From Peptococcaceae bacterium (GTDB lineage: Bacteria > Bacillota > Peptococcia > Peptococcales > Peptococcaceae), in assembly GCA_017622155.1 (NCBI GenBank), contig JAGARS010000244.1, positions 1 to 11,777 on the forward strand: a DNA stretch of 11,777 bases, given 5' to 3'. Positions 1 through 6,447 of the stretch are shown here, one piece after another. Position 1 is the stretch's first letter; each line of letters begins with the position of its first letter. A program made the translations under genes and the position numbers. Under the pieces are notes generated by a model. It was not told where the DNA came from. It was given only the letters and a program-made list of their open reading frames with translations, and searched no databases.

Positions 1-270
1 AGCAGTCGGTACTTGTGAACAGGTGATTACCAGATTTTGCGCAGGCAGATTTAATAAATGGGGCAGATCAATTTGAAACACCTGCGTCGGGCATACCATT
101 GCACAAACACCGCAAAGTGTACAGTTGACAGCTTCCCATTTTCCGTTGTGAAAAGAAAGTGCATTTTGCGGGCAAACAGTTTTGCAGATATGACACTGTG
201 ATAACGGACTGCGCAGATTCAAGCAGTTTGCAGAAAATATAGATAATGTATTTGCTTTTTTTTCGCCCAT
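1..270 (-). CDS. 4Fe-4S dicluster (ferredoxin-like) protein, N-terminal part; C-terminus outside window
   Basis: Reading the minus strand from the ATG at 270 gives 90 codons with no stop before the window edge. Seen: Cys16, then CHICKTVCP (Cys26, 29, 33), then CTLCGVCAMVCP (Cys50, 53, 56, 60). These are two 4Fe-4S half-motifs; the second is canonical CxxCxxCxxxCP, while in the first the leading cysteine appears displaced to Cys16, ten residues upstream. After the clusters a hydrophobic stretch ending VITCSQVPTA (residues 80-90) begins what may be a further domain, so the full protein is larger than a simple ferredoxin. An electron-transfer role is inferred from the motifs; the partner enzyme is outside the window. 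A ribosome site AAGGAT lies at 281-286, ten bases before the ATG. The gene is divergent from the DUF2156 gene. Confidence in the frame is high, in the exact role low. Confidence 0.85.
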   Translation of the reverse strand, partial: MGEKKANTLSIFSANCLNLRSPLSQCHICKTVCPQNALSFHNGKWEAVNCTLCGVCAMVCPTQVFQIDLPHLLNLPAQNLVITCSQVPTA

Positions 271-485
271 GAAAGTTCACATCCTTATTTGTTATAGCTA
301 TATAATACAATGCAGGCGAAAAAAAGGGAATAGGATATTTTTGATAGAATATTTAATAAGTTGAATCGGAAAAATAAGTTTAAAATTAGAATGTATGTGG
401 TATAAAGCAGACAGCTGATGGTGCATAATCCCAATGCTTGCTTTTGATTATGTTTTTTGATTATAGATAGAGTAAGGTGATTGAT
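271..485. other. Divergent intergenic spacer, AT-rich
   Basis: This spacer separates the minus-strand iron-sulfur gene from the plus-strand DUF2156 gene, so it must carry promoters for both unless they are remote. It is AT-rich and contains the perfect palindrome TATAGCTATA at 293-302, followed at once by TATAAT at 301-306. I could not identify a convincing -35/-10 pair for either gene. TTGCTT (438-443) with TATAGA (462-467) has 18-base spacing, but transcription would start inside the ribosome site of the downstream gene. No hairpin terminator or RNA gene is visible. Confidence 0.5.
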
Positions 486-1397
486 ATGATAGAATTTAAG
501 GATCTGACATTGGAAGATAAACCTATAATAGATCAGTACTTTCAGGCAGTGCAGCCGCGCAACTCAGAATGTACATTTACCAATATGTTTATCTGGCGTG
601 ATTGTTACGAAGTTCAATGGACGATTATAGAGGGGCTGCTGATTATAAAGCCGGGCCAAATGGAAGAAACATGGATTCTGCAGCCCTATGGAGATTATAC
701 AAACTGTGATTTGCGCAAAGTGTTTGCACAGCTGGACGAATATTTTTCTTCTCAGGGACTGCCGTTTATTATGCGTGCGGTAACGGAATCATTTGCAGAG
801 CTGCTTGAAACAGAATATCCGGGGATGTTTTATTTGGAAGATGAGAGAGATTTGGCTGATTATATGTACCTGGGTGAAGATTTACGTGAATTAAAAGGCA
901 GAAAATATCACAGTAAACGCAATCATTTAAGCAATTTCCGTAAAAACTATCCTGACTATGTGTATGAAGCTATGACTGCGGATATGGTAGAAGAGGTATG
1001 GCGGTATCTGGAAGAATGGTGCGGTCAGAAAGCCTGCAGCGGGTCTTTGGATGCAGGACTGCACTGTGAACAAAAAGCAATCCGTGAAGCGTTGAATCAT
1101 TTTGAAGCATTGGATTATAAAGGTGCCGTTATTCGTATAGATGGCAAAATAGCTGCATTTACATTGGGTGAAATGTTAAATGATGAAACAGTCGTGGTAC
1201 ATGTAGAAAAGGCTGACGGGGCGATTACCGGGCTGTATGGCGCGATTAATCAGGAATTTTTGCTGCATGAATGGCCTGAAGCAAAATATGTAAATCGTGA
1301 AGAAGATACCGGGGCAGAAGGGCTTCGCAAAGCGAAACTGTCCTACCATCCTGTTGAATTGATAAAAAAATATAAAGGGGTATATCGCCATGCCTAA
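486..1397 (+). CDS. DUF2156 (phosphatidylglycerol lysyltransferase C-terminal-like) protein
   Basis: A soluble 303-residue protein resembling the DUF2156 family, which shares the double-GNAT fold of the catalytic C-terminal part of MprF/LPG synthases. Stand-alone members have no settled function. Seen: no membrane segments, so it lacks the flippase half of MprF. Conserved family blocks are the N-terminal FTNMFIWRD (31-39), the basic GRKYHSKRNHLSNFRKNY (138-155), and near the C-terminus YVNREEDTGAEGLRKAK (268-284). I chose ATG 486 because AAGGTGA (474-480) lies five bases upstream; a GTG at 477 in the same frame sits inside that ribosome site and is unlikely. The reading frame overlaps the next gene by 8 bases (ATGCCTAA), implying translational coupling with the acetyltransferase. 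The substrate could be an aminoacyl-tRNA or an acyl-CoA; the sequence does not decide. Confidence 0.85.
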   Translation: MIEFKDLTLEDKPIIDQYFQAVQPRNSECTFTNMFIWRDCYEVQWTIIEGLLIIKPGQMEETWILQPYGDYTNCDLRKVFAQLDEYFSSQGLPFIMRAVTESFAELLETEYPGMFYLEDERDLADYMYLGEDLRELKGRKYHSKRNHLSNFRKNYPDYVYEAMTADMVEEVWRYLEEWCGQKACSGSLDAGLHCEQKAIREALNHFEALDYKGAVIRIDGKIAAFTLGEMLNDETVVVHVEKADGAITGLYGAINQEFLLHEWPEAKYVNREEDTGAEGLRKAKLSYHPVELIKKYKGVYRHA

Positions 1398-2631
1398 AAG
1401 TACAATACAAAACGCATATTGCCGTATTGTAACAAACGAAGAACTGCCGCAGGTTATGCAGTTGTGGCAAACTTGTTTTGATGATACGATAAAATTTGTG
1501 TTGTGGTATTTTGCGAGGTACTGGAAAGCAGAAAATACACTTGGTATATTTGAACAGCATGGAGAAACAGAACAATTACAAGCATCCGCGCAAGTAATTC
1601 CATATAATTTGCAAATACGCAATACAGCACTGTCCTGTGGCTACGTAGTAGGTGTAGATACGGCACCGGAGGCGCGCAACAAAGGCTACGCCAAACATCT
1701 GCTTCGGGAGTGCCTTTATTTGCAGCGTGAAAAGAAACAGGCGATTAGTTTGCTGATGCCATTTGAAGGGCAGTTTTATTATCGCTATGGATGGCCGTTT
1801 TGTTATTTTCATCAAAGAATTATCACAGAACCGCGAGAACTGCGCTGTGCTGCCAAAGAATGGGGATGTGTGCGCAAAGTGGATATGTTTGAAGCGCAGG
1901 CAGAATTGGCGCGTGTGTATGAAGTATTTGCTGCAAGGTATCATGCCGCAGTCAATCGTACAGCAGAACAATGGCGTTTACAGCTGGAAGATGCGCAAAT
2001 GGAGCATACAATTTGTTTCTTGATTGAAGACGAACAGCAGAAACCGCAAGGGTATTTTCTGTGGACCCCGTTAAAAGAAAAATGTTTTGTTCGCGAAATG
2101 GCGTGGTGTCATGAACGGGCAAAAAACGGAATGCTGTATTATCTGATGCAAAATGTGGCAGAAGGCGAAAAGCTCTGGATTGATTTGCCTGAGAATGATA
2201 GTTTGAAATATCAGCTGGCATCTGCAAAAACAGATATTGTGCTGTACCCGTTTCTGATGGCACGCATTGTAGATGTAAAACAATGTCTGGAATCTATCTG
2301 CTATCCTGATATTGAGGCAGAATTTTTGCTGACTGTGCAGGATGATTTTGCGGAATGGAATACAGGCACGTATCATATCCTCATCAACAATACAATGGCA
2401 AAGGTAAATAAGATTGATGCGATCGGGCAAACGGAAATGAAGCGAAATCATGTGGCACATGCTGCAATTTCAATTGATGGGTTGAGTCAGCTGATTATGG
2501 GCGCATGCAGTGCGAAAAGCCTGATTCAACAGGAAGTGCTCTGTTGTGATAACCATACAGAGCAATCTCTTACATCAATATTGGATGTTGTCTGGCCGGA
2601 ACAGTGCAACTACATGAATGAATATTATTGA
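1390..2631 (+). CDS. Eis-like GNAT N-acetyltransferase with SCP2-type C-terminal domain
   Basis: A cytoplasmic 413-residue protein with the architecture of the Eis family: N-terminal GNAT, second GNAT-like part, C-terminal sterol-carrier-like domain. Seen: the acetyl-CoA loop VVGVDTAPEARNKGYAKHLL (86-105) with its RNKGYA pyrophosphate-binding turn; FYRYGWPFC (129-137), the usual Eis-family block after the first GNAT; MARIVDVKQCL (290-300), which leads into the SCP2-like domain (about 305-400); and an aromatic-acidic C-terminus ending EYY, where Eis proteins place the catalytic carboxylate. Known members acetylate amines, including aminoglycosides and protein lysines, but many have unknown substrates. 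A ribosome site AAGGGG (1375-1380) lies nine bases before the ATG, inside the upstream DUF2156 gene. No terminator is seen after the stop. Resistance activity should not be assumed. Confidence 0.87.
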   Translation: MPKSTIQNAYCRIVTNEELPQVMQLWQTCFDDTIKFVLWYFARYWKAENTLGIFEQHGETEQLQASAQVIPYNLQIRNTALSCGYVVGVDTAPEARNKGYAKHLLRECLYLQREKKQAISLLMPFEGQFYYRYGWPFCYFHQRIITEPRELRCAAKEWGCVRKVDMFEAQAELARVYEVFAARYHAAVNRTAEQWRLQLEDAQMEHTICFLIEDEQQKPQGYFLWTPLKEKCFVREMAWCHERAKNGMLYYLMQNVAEGEKLWIDLPENDSLKYQLASAKTDIVLYPFLMARIVDVKQCLESICYPDIEAEFLLTVQDDFAEWNTGTYHILINNTMAKVNKIDAIGQTEMKRNHVAHAAISIDGLSQLIMGACSAKSLIQQEVLCCDNHTEQSLTSILDVVWPEQCNYMNEYY

Positions 2632-2652
2632 TGAAAACTTCCATTTTGTGGA

Positions 2653-2681
2653 TTGTGCTTTTTGATAAAATATCGTATAAT
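2653..2681 (+). promoter_or_regulatory. Probable sigma-A promoter P1 of fakA-fakB
   Basis: TTGTGC (2653-2658) and a perfect TATAAT (2676-2681) are separated by 17 bases. Predicted transcription start is near 2688, leaving a leader of about 150 bases before fakA. It lies just downstream of the acetyltransferase stop codon, so fakA-fakB is likely its own unit. Confidence 0.6.
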
Positions 2682-2743
2682 AACCATATGTGTGTAATCA
2701 TGCAGTGTTTATGTTTTGGGAAATATATCTATATAATACGATA
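2671..2743. repeat. Inverted repeat overlapping both -10 elements before fakA
   Basis: TATCGTATAATA (2671-2682) and TATAATACGATA (2732-2743) are inverted copies matching at 11 of 12 positions, separated by 49 bases. Each arm contains one of the two TATAAT boxes. The arms could be half-sites for a regulator or chance similarity of two promoter cores; the shared CGAT/ATCG ends extend beyond the promoter hexamers. Confidence 0.45.
2708..2737 (+). promoter_or_regulatory. Possible second promoter P2 of fakA-fakB
   Basis: TATAAT at 2732-2737 has a weak -35 match TTTATG at 2708-2713 with 18-base spacing. The predicted start is near 2744. The -10 is good but the -35 is poor, so this could be chance in AT-rich sequence. 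Confidence 0.35.
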
Positions 2744-2838
2744 AATTAACAAAAAATAATGAATATGGTTTGCAAAGTTGCATGGAATGATGTATCATTA
2801 AATGATTGATTTTTCGGTTGAACGAGGAGGCTCTTGCA

Positions 2839-4479
2839 GTGAACTATACAAGTATTGATGGAAAACAATTTATGAATATGGTTTTGGCTGGCGTGAATAA
2901 GCTGAATGCCGACAAAGCTTCGATTGACAGCCTGAATGTATTCCCTGTGCCGGATGGTGACACAGGTACCAATATGTCTTTGACATTAAACTCGGTAGCT
3001 CGCTTTTTAGGGCAGATTCCGGAAGCTGAAATTACTGTTGCAAAAGTGGCAGAACAGATGGCATATGGTGCTCTGATGGGAGCACGTGGAAATTCGGGCG
3101 TAATCCTGTCACAGATTTTAGGCGGGATTGCAAAAGTGTTTGCCACAAAAGGTGATGCTGCTGATGCAAAAAGTTTTGTTGAAGGGTTTGCAAACGGAAA
3201 AGAATCTGCATATAAAGCAGTGGTAAAACCGATGGAAGGAACGATTCTGACCGTTTGCCGTGAAGCAAGTGAATATTTATCTGCAGTATATCAGGAAAAT
3301 TTCACAATTGAAGATTGTTTGAAAGCTTATCTGGAAGAAGGGTATCGCAGTCTGGACCGTACACCGGAACTGCTGCCTGTGTTAAAACAGGCCGGGGTAG
3401 TAGATGCCGGTGCAAAAGGGCTCTTGACAATTGTGGAAGGTATGCTTGCAGGGCTGAATGGTCAGATTGACTTTGCGACCGAAAATAAACAGGAAACTGT
3501 GATTGAAAATGATTATCCGGAATATCATATTCATCCGGATCAGATTACATTCCAGTATTGTACAGAGCTGATTGTCCGCAATAAAAAAGAAGTGGATGTA
3601 GAGGCTGCCCGCGCATATTTAAATGAGCTGGGGGACTGTACTTTGGTGGTAAGCGCCGGCGATATTACAAAAGTGCATGTACACACCAATCATCCGGGAC
3701 AGGTGCTGGAATATTTCGGTTCCTTCGGGGATTTGAATGATATTAAAATCGAAAATATGAAAGCGCAAAGTGAACGCTTTGGTGTTGCAGATGAAACTGC
3801 AGCGGCAGAACGTGAACATAAAGCTTTGGCTGTGGTTGCAGTTAGCGCCGGTGAAGGTTTAAATGAAATTTTTGCAGGGCTGGGTGTAGACTATGTAATC
3901 ACAGGCGGTCAGACTATGAACCCTAGTACAGAGGATTTCATGAATGCAATTGAAATTGTGAATGCAGATGCGGTTATTTTGCTGCCAAACAATAAAAATA
4001 TTATTATGGCGGCAGAACAGGCAGCAAATTTAAGTCAGGATGTACAGGTGCGTGTAGTGGCAAGCCGTACAATTCCGCAGGGCATTGCTTCTTTGATGGC
4101 GTATGATGCCGACGGTGATGTGGATGAAAATGCTGAAGCTATGGCAGATGCGATGCAGCAGGTTCGATCTGCAGAAGTGACTTACGCTGTGCGTGATACT
4201 TCGATTGATGCTTTTGAAATCAAAGAAGGGCAGCTCTTGGGTATCGTAGAAGGTAAAATCAAAGCTGTAGGCGATGACATGCAGCAGTTAATCTGTGATG
4301 CGTTAGAAGAAATGGATATGGAAAATGCGGAGCTGGCAACGCTGTATTATGGCGAAGGCGTGACAGAAGATGATGCAAATCAGCTGCTGGCGTATTTGGA
4401 AGAGCACTATCCAGATGTGGAGTTTGAATTATATTTAGGTGCGCAGGCAGTATATTCTTATCTTATTTCTGTTGAATAA
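2839..4479 (+). CDS. fakA: Fatty acid kinase catalytic subunit FakA (DAK2/DhaL domain protein, YloV family)
   Basis: FakA phosphorylates fatty acids held by FakB (DegV) proteins, feeding acyl-phosphate into phospholipid synthesis via PlsX/PlsY. This 546-residue protein matches the family length. Seen: an N-terminal DhaL kinase domain (about 1-205) with NVFPVPDGDTGTN (33-45), whose Asp39 and Asp41 should bind the nucleotide-magnesium, and GARGNSGVILSQ (81-92). The middle domain carries Cys241, His280 and His282 (FQYCTEL; VHVHTNHPG), arranged like the second zinc site known in Staphylococcus FakA. A C-terminal DegV-like domain runs from about residue 328. GTG 2839 is the chosen start: GAGGAGG (2824-2830) lies eight bases upstream and the protein then begins MNYTSIDG, as in relatives; an in-frame TTG at 2806 has no such site. 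The fakB partner follows after 42 bases. The usual asp23-like upstream neighbour is absent. Confidence 0.93.
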   Translation: MNYTSIDGKQFMNMVLAGVNKLNADKASIDSLNVFPVPDGDTGTNMSLTLNSVARFLGQIPEAEITVAKVAEQMAYGALMGARGNSGVILSQILGGIAKVFATKGDAADAKSFVEGFANGKESAYKAVVKPMEGTILTVCREASEYLSAVYQENFTIEDCLKAYLEEGYRSLDRTPELLPVLKQAGVVDAGAKGLLTIVEGMLAGLNGQIDFATENKQETVIENDYPEYHIHPDQITFQYCTELIVRNKKEVDVEAARAYLNELGDCTLVVSAGDITKVHVHTNHPGQVLEYFGSFGDLNDIKIENMKAQSERFGVADETAAAEREHKALAVVAVSAGEGLNEIFAGLGVDYVITGGQTMNPSTEDFMNAIEIVNADAVILLPNNKNIIMAAEQAANLSQDVQVRVVASRTIPQGIASLMAYDADGDVDENAEAMADAMQQVRSAEVTYAVRDTSIDAFEIKEGQLLGIVEGKIKAVGDDMQQLICDALEEMDMENAELATLYYGEGVTEDDANQLLAYLEEHYPDVEFELYLGAQAVYSYLISVE

Positions 4480-4521
4480 TAAATTATGTTAAAGAATTTG
4501 TAGGAACGGGTGACACTAATT

Positions 4522-5379
4522 ATGTCAAAAATCAGAATTGTTACTGACAGTACCGCTGATTTATCGCAGGAACTGGTAGAACGGTATCAGATTGAAATGG
4601 TGCCGCTAACCGTGACAATCAATGGAACGTCATATAAAGATAAAGTGGATATTACCAATGAGACATTTTATCAGCTGATGCAGAGCTCTGAAGAACTGCC
4701 AACCACGTCTCAAATTACTCCTGCAGAATTTGCGGAAGTATATCAGAGAATCGCGCAGGAAGGCACAGAACACATTATTTCTATCCATCTTGCCAGTGAT
4801 TTGAGCGGCACCTATCAGAGCAGTGTATTGGCAGCGAATATGGTGCAGGATACCATTGCTGTGCATAATATTGATAGCCGCAATGCTACCATTGGGATGG
4901 GGCTGATTGTATTATCTGCTGCAAAGATGGTTGAATCAGGGATGGCATTAGAAGAAATTCTGGAGCGGCTGCAAGAAATTGTTGCGAAAACAGAACTTTA
5001 TTTTCTGCTGGATTCGCTGGATAATCTGCACAAGGGCGGTCGAATTGGCAAGGCAAGCCAGCTGGTGGGTTCCTTGTTAAACATCAAACCGATTTTATGC
5101 CTGAAAGACGGTGTCATCAGTGCGTATGAAAAAGTGCGCGGCAATAAAGGAAACAAAGCGCAGGAACGTCTGATTGATATCCTGATTGAAAAGATTGACC
5201 CGGATAAAGAGGTATACTGTGTGATTGGGTATTGTGACAATCTGGAATACTCTCAGCATATTCAGGAACGATTGGAAGGCAAAATAAACTGCAGCGAGTT
5301 TGTATATCTGCAGATCGGCAGTGTGGTTGGTACCCATATTGGTATGGGGGCAAATGGAATGGCATTTTATCAATTATAA
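4522..5379 (+). CDS. fakB: DegV family fatty-acid-binding protein (FakB)
   Basis: DegV/FakB proteins bind one fatty acid and present its carboxylate to FakA for phosphorylation. This 285-residue protein has the family length and blocks: KIRIVTDSTADL at the N-terminus (3-14), LPTTSQITP (59-67) and DLSGTYQS (93-100) that line the head-group site, LHKGGRIGKA (169-178), and the C-terminal GSVVGTHIGMGA (266-277) whose histidine and glycines complete the pocket. ATG 4522 is preferred because it gives the typical MSKIRIVTDST start with GGGTGA (4508-4513) upstream; an in-frame GTG at 4510 would add four residues. It lies 42 bases after fakA without a terminator between, so co-transcription is expected, and adjacency supports their working together. 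Which fatty acid is bound cannot be told. A hairpin terminator follows. Confidence 0.92.
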   Translation: MSKIRIVTDSTADLSQELVERYQIEMVPLTVTINGTSYKDKVDITNETFYQLMQSSEELPTTSQITPAEFAEVYQRIAQEGTEHIISIHLASDLSGTYQSSVLAANMVQDTIAVHNIDSRNATIGMGLIVLSAAKMVESGMALEEILERLQEIVAKTELYFLLDSLDNLHKGGRIGKASQLVGSLLNIKPILCLKDGVISAYEKVRGNKGNKAQERLIDILIEKIDPDKEVYCVIGYCDNLEYSQHIQERLEGKINCSEFVYLQIGSVVGTHIGMGANGMAFYQL

Positions 5380-5391
5380 AATATAGAAATC

Positions 5392-5427
5392 AAGGCTGTT
5401 ACATGTTGTGTGACAGTCTTTTCTTTT
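5392..5427 (+). terminator. Rho-independent terminator of fakA-fakB
   Basis: AGGCTGTTACA (5393-5403) pairs with TGTGACAGTCT (5409-5419) over 11 positions, two of them G-U, with loop TGTTG. An A-T pair extends it at 5392/5420. The T-rich run TTTTCTTTT (5419-5427) follows. It begins 12 bases after the fakB stop. Confidence 0.8.
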
Positions 5428-5474
5428 GAATGTTGTGCATATTTTGAAATGGAGAAAAAGTGTGGTGAAGCAGT

Positions 5475-6290
5475 ATGCCGAAAAGAAAACGAAAATCGTT
5501 TATCAAGAAACGTACAAAAAATAAAATAAAACGTAAAGTGAAACAGTTTTGGCAGCGCAATCACAAAAAACTATGCATTTCTGTAATCCTGCTGCTGTTC
5601 TGTATTGTGCCGACAGATCTGAAACTAAAAGTTATGCAGCTGCTGCCAGCTCCTGAGCTTCATACAGAATATGCTGCTTTGCTGGAAGATGTAATCGGCA
5701 CCTATGCTGGGGAACCGTATGTGATATTGAACGATAATGTACCGTTGTTTACAGAAGCCGAATATACGACAACGGCATACGAAACCTTTGCCGAACTGGA
5801 TTATCTGGGGCGATGCGGTCCGGCAATGGCCTGTATTGGTACAGAGCTGATGCCTGTAGAAGAACGAGGCAGCATTGGGCAGGTAAAACCAAGCGGCTGG
5901 CATACGGTGCGGTACGATTGTGTAGATGGAAAATACCTGTATAACAGATGCCACCTGATTGGTTATCAATTGACAGGCGAAAATGCCAATGAAAAAAACC
6001 TGATTACAGGGACACGCTATTTGAATGTAGAAGGCATGCTGCCTTTTGAAGATATGGTGGCGGCATATGTAAAATATACCGGAAGACATGTGCTGTATCG
6101 TGTGACACCTGTATATGAGGGAAACAATTTGCTGGCCAGCGGTGTTACCATAGAAGGCTATTCGGTGGAAGATGCCGGAGGCGGTATTTGTTTTTATGTG
6201 TATGTGCACAATGTACAGCCGGGAATCGGAATTGATTATGCCACCGGAGAAAGCTGGCTGTTAGAAAACAGTAATCGGTATAAAGAATAA
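5475..6290 (+). CDS. Membrane-anchored DNA/RNA non-specific endonuclease (EndA/NucA-like, beta-beta-alpha metal)
   Basis: Predicted to cut nucleic acids at the cell surface, as EndA does during DNA uptake, or for nutrient scavenging. Seen in 271 residues: a very basic N-terminus (2-32), one hydrophobic segment LCISVILLLFCIVP (33-46) acting as an anchor with positive residues inside, then the catalytic domain. The core motif NRCHLIG (157-163) occupies the place of DRGH; His160 is the expected general base, and Asn175 in EKNLITGT (173-180) the probable magnesium ligand. Asn-Arg in place of Asp-Arg is also found in relatives of this family. A ribosome site GGTGAAG (5464-5470) precedes ATG 5475. 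It begins 47 bases after the fakB terminator and I see no good promoter there, so it may depend on readthrough. No hairpin terminator follows it. Six cysteines lie in the presumed extracellular part, and disulfides are possible. Confidence 0.88.
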   Translation: MPKRKRKSFIKKRTKNKIKRKVKQFWQRNHKKLCISVILLLFCIVPTDLKLKVMQLLPAPELHTEYAALLEDVIGTYAGEPYVILNDNVPLFTEAEYTTTAYETFAELDYLGRCGPAMACIGTELMPVEERGSIGQVKPSGWHTVRYDCVDGKYLYNRCHLIGYQLTGENANEKNLITGTRYLNVEGMLPFEDMVAAYVKYTGRHVLYRVTPVYEGNNLLASGVTIEGYSVEDAGGGICFYVYVHNVQPGIGIDYATGESWLLENSNRYKE

Positions 6291-6326
6291 TTATGACACT
6301 AAAAATGTAATTTATACAATAAGATA

Positions 6327-6355
6327 TTGACAAGACTTATGCAGCGTACTATAAT
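6327..6355 (+). promoter_or_regulatory. Consensus sigma-A promoter of livJ
   Basis: TTGACA (6327-6332) and TATAAT (6350-6355) are both perfect matches with the ideal 17-base spacer. Transcription should start near 6362, giving an 86-base leader. This is the strongest promoter in the window and suits an abundant lipoprotein receptor. Confidence 0.9.
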
Positions 6356-6365
6356 ATCTGTAACA

Positions 6366-6415
6366 CAGTTCTAGTACAGTTTGAATCTTTTGAAAAATGT
6401 CTTGTAACAGAACTG
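6366..6415 (+). promoter_or_regulatory. Stem-loop in the livJ 5' leader
   Basis: CAGTTCT (6366-6372) is exactly complementary to AGAACTG (6409-6415); after a 2x2 internal loop, TACA (6375-6378) pairs with TGTA (6403-6406). The loop is 24 bases. It starts about four bases from the predicted transcript 5' end and has no T-run, so it is not a terminator. A 5' mRNA-stabilising hairpin or a protein site is possible; neither is proven. Confidence 0.55.
6384..6398 (+). promoter_or_regulatory. CodY-box-like sequence downstream of the livJ promoter
   Basis: AATCTTTTGAAAAAT matches the CodY consensus AATTTTCWGAAAATT at 12 of 15 positions. It lies about 22-36 bases after the predicted transcription start, where bound CodY could block elongation. 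CodY senses branched-chain amino acids, which fits a receptor for them. AT-rich sequence gives chance matches, so this is a candidate only. Confidence 0.35.
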
Positions 6416-6447
6416 CAAACGAACAAATTTTTTAGGGGGAAATTCCA

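Noticed and set aside
68..310. An 80-codon minus-strand open frame
   Set aside because: It overlaps, in another frame, the clear iron-sulfur frame read from 270, has no family motif, and begins upstream of any ribosome site.
438..467. TTGCTT-18-TATAGA as promoter of the DUF2156 gene
   Set aside because: Transcription would begin near 474, within the AAGGTGA ribosome site, leaving no usable leader.
1390..2631. Aminoglycoside resistance gene
   Set aside because: The protein is Eis-like, but most family members are not resistance enzymes, and there is no mobile or resistance context.
5625..6209. A 194-codon minus-strand open frame opposite the nuclease gene
   Set aside because: It lies wholly antisense to a gene with recognisable catalytic motifs and has a cysteine/histidine-rich composition typical of an antisense shadow.
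6356..6447. T-box or amino-acid riboswitch in the livJ leader
   Set aside because: The leader is only about 86 bases, lacks the T-box antiterminator core, and has no terminator hairpin before the gene.
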